Source: Eubacterium sp.
Lineage (GTDB): Bacteria; Bacillota; Clostridia; Lachnospirales; Lachnospiraceae
DNA: 36,512 nt
Direction: 5' to 3'
Assembly: GCA_017420535.1 (NCBI GenBank)
Contig: JAFOIV010000107.1
Coordinates: 1 to 36,512 of the forward strand
The notes under the pieces are model-generated. The model was not told the origin of the DNA and searched no databases. It saw nothing but the letters and a program-made list of their open reading frames with translations. The position numbers and the translations under genes were made by a program. This document shows positions 32,701 through 36,512 of the stretch, one piece after another. Numbering within the stretch: position 1 is the first letter of the stretch; each line of letters opens with the position of its first letter.

Positions 32701-33426
32701 TATAAAAAGACGAAGAACGGTTATTATGTAATTGCAGCATACTTAGAGCTTATTAAAACGAATATTATATTTAATGAGATAGAAGTCGCAAAGAGATTTG
32801 AAAAGGAGATGGAAAAGAAACTAAAGGAAATGGGTGTTTCCCCTGACGGAAAGAAAAAAAACTCAGATCTTAATGACAAAATGGTTTTTGACATTTTAAA
32901 ATCTCTTGGATATTTTTATATGGATGTAAAAAGAGATTATAAGAAGGCATTAAAGTGTTATATGTCTTTGGAAAAAATGGATAAGCAAAGCAATGGAAAA
33001 ATATATGATTATATGGAAAACATATATGATGAATATGCAATGTGTCTTTTATTCCTTAAAAAGAAGTCTCTTGCTAAAAAATATGCAGACAAGACTCTTG
33101 ATATAATAAAACAAAAAGCAGGGTCTATTGAAAACTACACTAATGACTTTAATTATGGACCTCTTTATACATTCAAAGCTGGATGGATGCTTTATATCTC
33201 AGGAGATAAAGAAAGAGCAATGAAGTTACTTAGTAAAGGGGAAAATTGTACTCACTGTTGTCATTGTAATAAGTGTCGTTGTTATGACATAATCCTTGCC
33301 TATGCCCTTATAGCAGAAATAGAAAATAGAATAGATGATGCCATAAGACTCTACCAGGAAGCATATAAGATAGCACCGGATGATGTGGCTTTAACAGTGG
33401 CATTAAGATCTCTAGGCGCAATGTAA
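29734..33426 (+). CDS. J-domain/TPR-repeat protein with a C-terminal cysteine cluster
   Basis: A 1230-residue protein, predicted cytosolic, with no signal or membrane segment. I start at ATG 29734 (MTKDMWETLG), preceded by GGGAGA; the longer frame reads through palindrome copy 15. Residues 1-52 look like a J domain (DRETILNAYRNKV, DQEGFMKLREAYEAA), but the HPD tripeptide is replaced by NPE at 32-34. Helical TPR-like repeats fill most of the rest (for example AEEHFKIWKELL, AEELYKKDIEFS, AIENGEKAIKLLNN, AIRLYQEAYKIAPDDVALTVAL). Residues 1172-1183 read CTHCCHCNKCRC, six cysteines with two histidines, a likely metal site. No Hsp70 gene adjoins. Role unknown, probably a scaffold or co-chaperone. 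Confidence 0.8.
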   Translation: MTKDMWETLGIEETKDRETILNAYRNKVVTVNPEDDQEGFMKLREAYEAAIRFAENDSEKTKNPNNEIRYSDNDEVDAAVKTHIKKLEVIYNDIDKRRNPELWREWLDDEVCKNLDSVDPMCEALLVFLMKNHCIPFKMWKMMDERFGFVGNKENLSEKFAGEYLEFIEIQCKNDDYGDYDDYSKRDIYYEFFSDLIPEISVYADEKIYEAREFPYADDEYISNMLRISAYFNDYFDNYLYFKKTGEKEHKEEMDKSITFISNILERCDRAKIFTPVELGARILLLEIEGKCDMAFKLSKAVFERWEKLHYYATNNAMKILIKNIDRFENKTEILNKIYEKVEKLEELHPEYNSTKKVRFALFMLDNQFKEADEKIREVLNENSSDLEAVIFFKIVTDKETEIYNENMKNGSVSEQEKMDAALRYYQNTDIDHALLTLNKIEGDQVDQYEYHKLYSICYSEKKKYDLAEEHFKIWKELLEQIVNSNEPFSEKDEEKAKNVAQCYMKYAFCLEKLGKIKEAEELYKKDIEFSNSQAEIRFKEAYGKFLQNCKRYDEAMRIWEEFIKKPDFALLGYIHRQETAYKMQRGQMVVDDYYEIINRYRLYPKAYYYAADVFYIYDQIEEAKKVLENAKKEGLSSDLLRMLNARILRTRGFNTYEEYARGQSEVTQIYDKVLRNIEASKYKYSNDNDVSDVMDELEMVYGEVASFYLRLVDRNNNNIELNKAEEYVNKGLSVNPKGWRLLLILADIKEKKGYKADDIYRKLMDYYPKSGNAYFEYANYLERKNPRGVQEDKCFYYEKTIEYDSENIEALKKLKDIYISKYRNNRNDTSLYRKAVDYANRMLKLNPDAHYYVERGFVYLDGGDFDYAIADGLSAIEADQDYGYAYNMLCKVYYRKNDLEKAIENGEKAIKLLNNDENRFSAVFYNLIKAYEKAMRYDEALATLDEALKYYDEEESDRDIYERIYRKKKDKTNAQKLGTRRLNMDLVDYKKTKNGYYVIAAYLELIKTNIIFNEIEVAKRFEKEMEKKLKEMGVSPDGKKKNSDLNDKMVFDILKSLGYFYMDVKRDYKKALKCYMSLEKMDKQSNGKIYDYMENIYDEYAMCLLFLKKKSLAKKYADKTLDIIKQKAGSIENYTNDFNYGPLYTFKAGWMLYISGDKERAMKLLSKGENCTHCCHCNKCRCYDIILAYALIAEIENRIDDAIRLYQEAYKIAPDDVALTVALRSLGAM

Positions 33427-33484
33427 GTGGACCAAGGCAAAGTGAACCACTGCCCCCGGGACTATGGCTCATTTTTATGTTAAC
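33427..33484 (-). repeat. Palindromic repeat, copy 16 (left arm altered)
   Basis: Starts directly after the TAA stop of the TPR gene: GTGGACCAAGGCAAAGTGAACC, core CCCCCGGGA, then GGCTCATTTTTATGTTAAC. The outer left arm is lost and the left inner part is duplicated as in copy 15. Confidence 0.8.
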
Positions 33485-33498
33485 TATGTGGAGAATAT

Positions 33499-33900
33499 AT
33501 GGAAATAATTACATGTTTAAATGATAAAAATTCAAATGACATTCTTCGAACCATGCTGCAGGGCATGGATTATACAGTCCTTTCCGCTGAGGATGCGGGA
33601 ATCAGGGCAAGTATCGGCGCGGCGGTTTCATTTTCACAAAAGGGATCTGTGGATCTTACTTTAATGCTGCCGGATGGGGCAAAGATCCATTTTAAAGCAA
33701 CTGGAAATGAATTGTCCCAAGTTAACAACGTTCAAACCGAAAATCCTGGCATGGTAGGCAACTCTTCCGTAGAAAATGCCATGGCGCAGATAAAGCAATT
33801 CCTTGCAGAAAATCCAGAGATAGGACAATTGTCTGCAAAAAAGCAAAAAAATATTTATGATAGAGAGAAAAAAAGAAAAAAACTGAAAGAGTCAAAATAG
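33499..33900 (+). CDS. Small unknown protein
   Basis: A 133-residue soluble protein starting MEIITCLNDKNSNDILRT, with a central beta-rich region (GSVDLTLMLPDGAKIHFKATG), a Gln/Asn-rich linker, and a highly basic tail (KKQKNIYDREKKRKKLKESK). GGAGA precedes ATG 33499. I do not recognise the family. It is followed after 6 bases by the dehydratase-like gene, so the two are very likely co-translated and may act together. The basic tail suggests contact with nucleic acid or an acidic partner, but that is a guess. Confidence 0.7.
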   Translation: MEIITCLNDKNSNDILRTMLQGMDYTVLSAEDAGIRASIGAAVSFSQKGSVDLTLMLPDGAKIHFKATGNELSQVNNVQTENPGMVGNSSVENAMAQIKQFLAENPEIGQLSAKKQKNIYDREKKRKKLKESK

Positions 33901-33906
33901 GTTAAT

Positions 33907-34872
33907 ATGTGGGTTCCAAAGATTAATATAAAAGACGATAAAAAAAGAAGCATACTTTTTGTTCCGGCCATGCTGGACATGCATTTTCCGCTAATAAAGT
34001 ATGCCTTCTATTCAAAAAATTATATCCCTGTGATAATGACAGAAGAAGATGGAATTACAGATCTTGGTATCAGATATGTCAATAATGATATGTGTTATCC
34101 CATTATCCAGATCGTTGGACAGATGATAAAGACCTTACAAAGTGGAAAATATAACGTAAACCGCGTGAAACTTCTTATGCCAACAGCAGGCGACGCCTGT
34201 CGTGGAGCAAATTATATAGGAGCTTTAAGGAGAGCTGTGAAACTTGCTGGATATTGCAATGTGCCTGTGCTTACTCTTAATGTAAGAGACTGCGAAAAAG
34301 ATAGCATGATGAAATTTGATCTTCCTATGGTTTGGCGCGCGCTTTTTGGCCTTTTCTATGGAGATATCCTTATGATGCTTCTTTATCAAACAAGACCTTA
34401 TGAAAAGACAAAGGGCGAAGCTGACTCTTGTTGGGAAAAATGGATCAAGCGGCTTTCATATGACATGATAAGGGGCAGAAATCTATCACTAGGAGCGATG
34501 CGTAAGAATTTCAGACTCATTTCAAAGGATTTTGCCGCTATCAGGGAAAATGACACATGGCACAAAATAAAAAGAAAACCCGTTGTAGGAATAATAGGGG
34601 AACTTTATGTTAAATATTGCCACTTGGGAAACTGGGATCTGGTAGATTTTATTGAAAAAAATGGAGCCGAGGCCGTTGGATATATGAAACATGGCGTAAA
34701 TAAAGTATTTGCGGCTCAGCCATTTGGCTGCATGGTAAATCATTGCGCCGGAAGAGGGCTTTATCCTTCTTTAGCAAGAAAATATAAGTGTGCAAATATT
34801 GTCAGCGCTGACGTAGATTCCAGCGCATCAAAATTAAACTATTACAATCGACTTTTAATGTTGCTTAACTAG
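33907..34872 (+). CDS. 2-hydroxyacyl-CoA dehydratase/activase-related protein (COG3581-like)
   Basis: A 321-residue protein resembling the C-terminal part of large CoA-enzyme-activase proteins (DUF2229/COG3581). Visible blocks are NNDMCYP (C63), PTAGDACRGANYIGALRRA (C98), and QPFGCMVNHCAGRGLYPSLA (C275, C280), ending in NIVSADVDSSAS. The cysteines at 63, 98 and 275 match positions conserved in this group and may hold an iron-sulfur cluster. The ASKHA ATPase module that usually accompanies it is absent from this protein and from its neighbours, so its partner must be elsewhere or it acts alone. The start at ATG 33907 follows the preceding stop by 6 bases with no clear ribosome-binding site, implying coupling. 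Confidence 0.75.
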   Translation: MWVPKINIKDDKKRSILFVPAMLDMHFPLIKYAFYSKNYIPVIMTEEDGITDLGIRYVNNDMCYPIIQIVGQMIKTLQSGKYNVNRVKLLMPTAGDACRGANYIGALRRAVKLAGYCNVPVLTLNVRDCEKDSMMKFDLPMVWRALFGLFYGDILMMLLYQTRPYEKTKGEADSCWEKWIKRLSYDMIRGRNLSLGAMRKNFRLISKDFAAIRENDTWHKIKRKPVVGIIGELYVKYCHLGNWDLVDFIEKNGAEAVGYMKHGVNKVFAAQPFGCMVNHCAGRGLYPSLARKYKCANIVSADVDSSASKLNYYNRLLMLLN

Positions 34873-34877
34873 TATAG

Positions 34878-34947
34878 GTTAACATAAGAATGGACCTAGG
34901 GGGACTGTCCCCTAGCTCCATTCCCCCTAGGTCCATTCTTATGTTAA
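34878..34947. repeat. Palindromic repeat, copy 17 (compensated arms, expanded loop)
   Basis: The outer arms read GTTAACATAAGAATGGACC and GGTCCATTCTTATGTTAA; the A-to-G change in one arm is matched by T-to-C in the other. The inner stem is CTAGGGGG/CCCCCTAG and the loop is expanded to about 19 bases. It lies between the convergent dehydratase-like and GPH genes. Confidence 0.9.
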
Positions 34948-34952
34948 TCATT

Positions 34953-36335
34953 TTATTTCGATTGGTTTTCGTACTGAGCTTCTTTTTCTTTATGTTTTCT
35001 TATTATCTCTTTCTTTTTCTCATCCCATTCTTTTCCGTCTAAAGGATAAAATAAAATTGAAATGCCACTGATGATAAGAGAGATGGCAGGAACTATCATC
35101 CAGGCGATAAGAAGTCCTTTTTTTGCTCTTTCTGACTGAAGGCCGGCGCCAAGGCTCTGATCATAGCCGTAGGCTTTCCATATAGTAAGGAAAAGAGCCT
35201 GAGCGATACTAAGAGCAGGCTTTGTGATAAAACTGTTTATTCCGGCGTACATTCCCTCTCTTCTAAGCCCAGTTCTTGTTTCATCATAATCAATTACGTC
35301 GCCATTCATAAGTGGAACGCTGAACATGCATCCGGTGTAGCCAATACCAGCGCAGAAGAAACCAATAACTGCAACAAATGTAACATTTCCGAAAAATGCC
35401 ATCATGAGGCAGGCAAGCCCAAATTCAAAGCAAAGGAAGAGCAGCGATTTTTTAACTCCCAGCTTATTTGTCATGATCTTAAAAATAAACATTCCAGCCA
35501 CAGCCCCGATAACCATTGGGATGTAGCAAAATTCCATTTTAATATTAGTCTCTGCAAAATAATATAAAACTCCCTGCATAAGCGCAGTGTTTATCAGCTG
35601 TGTGGTAAAGGACAAAACCTCAAATATAAGAAATGGCTTATTCTTAAAGCATTCTGCCAGAGCCTTGAAAAATCCAGGTTGTTCCTCGTCTTTTACATAA
35701 TCAAGTTCTTTATAAAAATAAGTTGAAACGAAAATGATCACTGCAGCGACAACGCCAATCCCCAGCAATACAAGCCTAAACACCGTTGGGTCCGCTTTTG
35801 GATCCGGCTCGATAAGCGGAAGCAGCACCATAGGGCCTCCCAGGGAAATGACTCCGAATATTATCTTAAAGATAAAAATGGAAGCGCGAGTCTTATTGTC
35901 CACTGTCATTTCATAGGGCATAACGTAAAGAGCAGTTGCGATTGCGGTATATAAGGTGTCGAATAAGAAAAGCATCGCCAGCATCTGGATCGACATGGCA
36001 ATCTGGCTCTTTCCGAAGAGATAAGGAACCCACATCAGGATAAATATCAGTCCGTAAAATGGCGCTCCGTATCGAATATAAGGCACTCGGCGGCCGATTT
36101 TTGATTTGGTATGATCGGAAATGAACCCGAACAAAGGGTCATTTATGGCATTCCAGATGGCGAAGAGCAGCCATACTATTGAGGCATATTCAGTGCTTAG
36201 CCCCATCCATTTGGTGTAAAAATATGTCATCCCACCGCCAGTAACAATGCCGCACAACACACCGCACATGCTATCTGCCGCGGATAACCATAACTTTGAA
36301 GAAAGCTTTACTTCACTTTCCTTGATATCCTTCAT
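34953..36335 (-). CDS. GPH-family sugar:cation symporter
   Basis: A 460-residue MFS protein with about twelve hydrophobic segments. The GPH (MelB-like) signature is clear: YASIVWLLFAIWNAINDPLFG followed by FISDHTKSKIGRRVPYIRYG. The mid-loop and LRREGMYAGINSFI near residue 365 also match. It should import a glycoside, pentoside or hexuronide with sodium or protons. I start at ATG 36335 (MKDIKESEVKLSS), where GGAGG lies 8 bases upstream. No glycosidase follows within the window, so the sugar cannot be named. A promoter and inverted repeat lie upstream. Confidence 0.92.
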   Translation of the reverse strand: MKDIKESEVKLSSKLWLSAADSMCGVLCGIVTGGGMTYFYTKWMGLSTEYASIVWLLFAIWNAINDPLFGFISDHTKSKIGRRVPYIRYGAPFYGLIFILMWVPYLFGKSQIAMSIQMLAMLFLFDTLYTAIATALYVMPYEMTVDNKTRASIFIFKIIFGVISLGGPMVLLPLIEPDPKADPTVFRLVLLGIGVVAAVIIFVSTYFYKELDYVKDEEQPGFFKALAECFKNKPFLIFEVLSFTTQLINTALMQGVLYYFAETNIKMEFCYIPMVIGAVAGMFIFKIMTNKLGVKKSLLFLCFEFGLACLMMAFFGNVTFVAVIGFFCAGIGYTGCMFSVPLMNGDVIDYDETRTGLRREGMYAGINSFITKPALSIAQALFLTIWKAYGYDQSLGAGLQSERAKKGLLIAWMIVPAISLIISGISILFYPLDGKEWDEKKKEIIRKHKEKEAQYENQSK

Positions 36336-36378
36336 ACTTCTTCCCTCCATTTAAGCATCATAATACTTGCCTCGTTAT

Positions 36379-36421
36379 ATTAAACAATGAAAATTGAATT
36401 TTAAATTATAAATTGTTTAAT
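36379..36421. promoter_or_regulatory. Inverted repeat upstream of the GPH symporter
   Basis: ATTAAACAAT (36379-36388) and ATTGTTTAAT (36412-36421) are exact reverse complements, 23 bases apart, downstream of the promoter at 36439-36466. This is a plausible sugar-repressor operator. Confidence 0.5.
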
Positions 36422-36438
36422 ATGTACAATTTAATGAT

Positions 36439-36466
36439 ACTATATTGTAGGAAATCAGTTTTTCAA
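36439..36466 (-). promoter_or_regulatory. Promoter of the GPH symporter (minus strand)
   Basis: On the minus strand: TTGAAA (36466-36461), 16-base spacer, TATAGT (36444-36439). Confidence 0.6.
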
Positions 36467-36494
36467 ATTTCACCATAAAAAATGCAAATTAATT

Positions 36495-36512
36495 CATAAA
36501 AATGAGCCATGG
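36495..36512. repeat. Palindromic repeat, copy 18 (cut by window end)
   Basis: CATAAAAATGAGCCATGG is the left half of another family member. The window ends before its core. Confidence 0.8.

Noticed and set aside
1444-34947. The palindromes as a CRISPR array
   Set aside because: Copies are kilobases apart, separated by genes, not regularly spaced by short unique spacers, and no cas gene is present.

Overview
This looks like a chromosomal segment of a low-GC anaerobic Firmicute, most probably Lachnospiraceae (Butyrivibrio or a relative). The basis is AGGAGG-type ribosome-binding sites, anaerobic enzymes (tyrosine-dependent ThiH, an EFR1-type flavodoxin/ferredoxin, a 2-hydroxyacyl-CoA dehydratase-like protein) and the protein flavour. 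The genus is inference, and no rRNA or tRNA gene was seen.

Layout. 1-1031: 3' end of a secreted or polymorphic-toxin-like gene plus a small probable immunity gene. 1063-5398: thiamine thiazole operon (promoter, TPP riboswitch, terminator, thiE-thiS-thiF-thiG-thiH) with an unusually long leader and tandem-repeat spacers. 5474-8207 (minus): three-gene ABC-2 exporter, divergent from an AraC regulator (8374-9270). 9343-9708: YccF membrane protein. 10033-10982: decayed remnants of an ABC exporter and an ECF-type ATPase behind a good promoter. 11157-15047: TetR regulator, its operators, and a MacB/FtsX-type ABC transporter. 15186-16892 (minus): fused membrane/spermidine-synthase-like protein. 17245-18627: MATE exporter. 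18915-20447: flotillin. 20606-25992: GNAT, rhodanese/PP-loop ATPase, EFR1 ferredoxin, Maf-kinase-like fusion, aldo/keto reductase, each separated by a repeat or a short gap. 26108-26893 (minus): RAYT (Y1 HUH) transposase. 27041-27481: small membrane protein. 27531-28493 (minus): bioB with a BirA-type operator. 28738-34872: transglutaminase-like membrane protein, J-domain/TPR protein, a small unknown protein and a dehydratase-like protein. 34953-36335 (minus): GPH-family sugar symporter.

The most striking theme is a family of about 55-bp palindromes. Its outer arms are GTTAACATAAAA and TTTTATGTTAAC, its inner arms TGGACC/GGTCCA or TGAGCC/GGCTCA, and its core TCCCGG(A/G)GG. About twenty full or degraded copies sit at gene borders, roughly one per 2 kb. 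Several show paired changes in both arms, and some supply the stop codon of the neighbouring gene. The single RAYT transposase in the window is the obvious candidate mobiliser, so this may be a Gram-positive REP/RAYT system.

Regulation is readable in several places: TPP riboswitch (thi), TetR boxes ATAACA-N-TGTTAT (regulator and ABC operon), BirA box TTGTCAACC-N14-GGTTGACAA (bioB), and inverted repeats at the AraC and GPH promoters.
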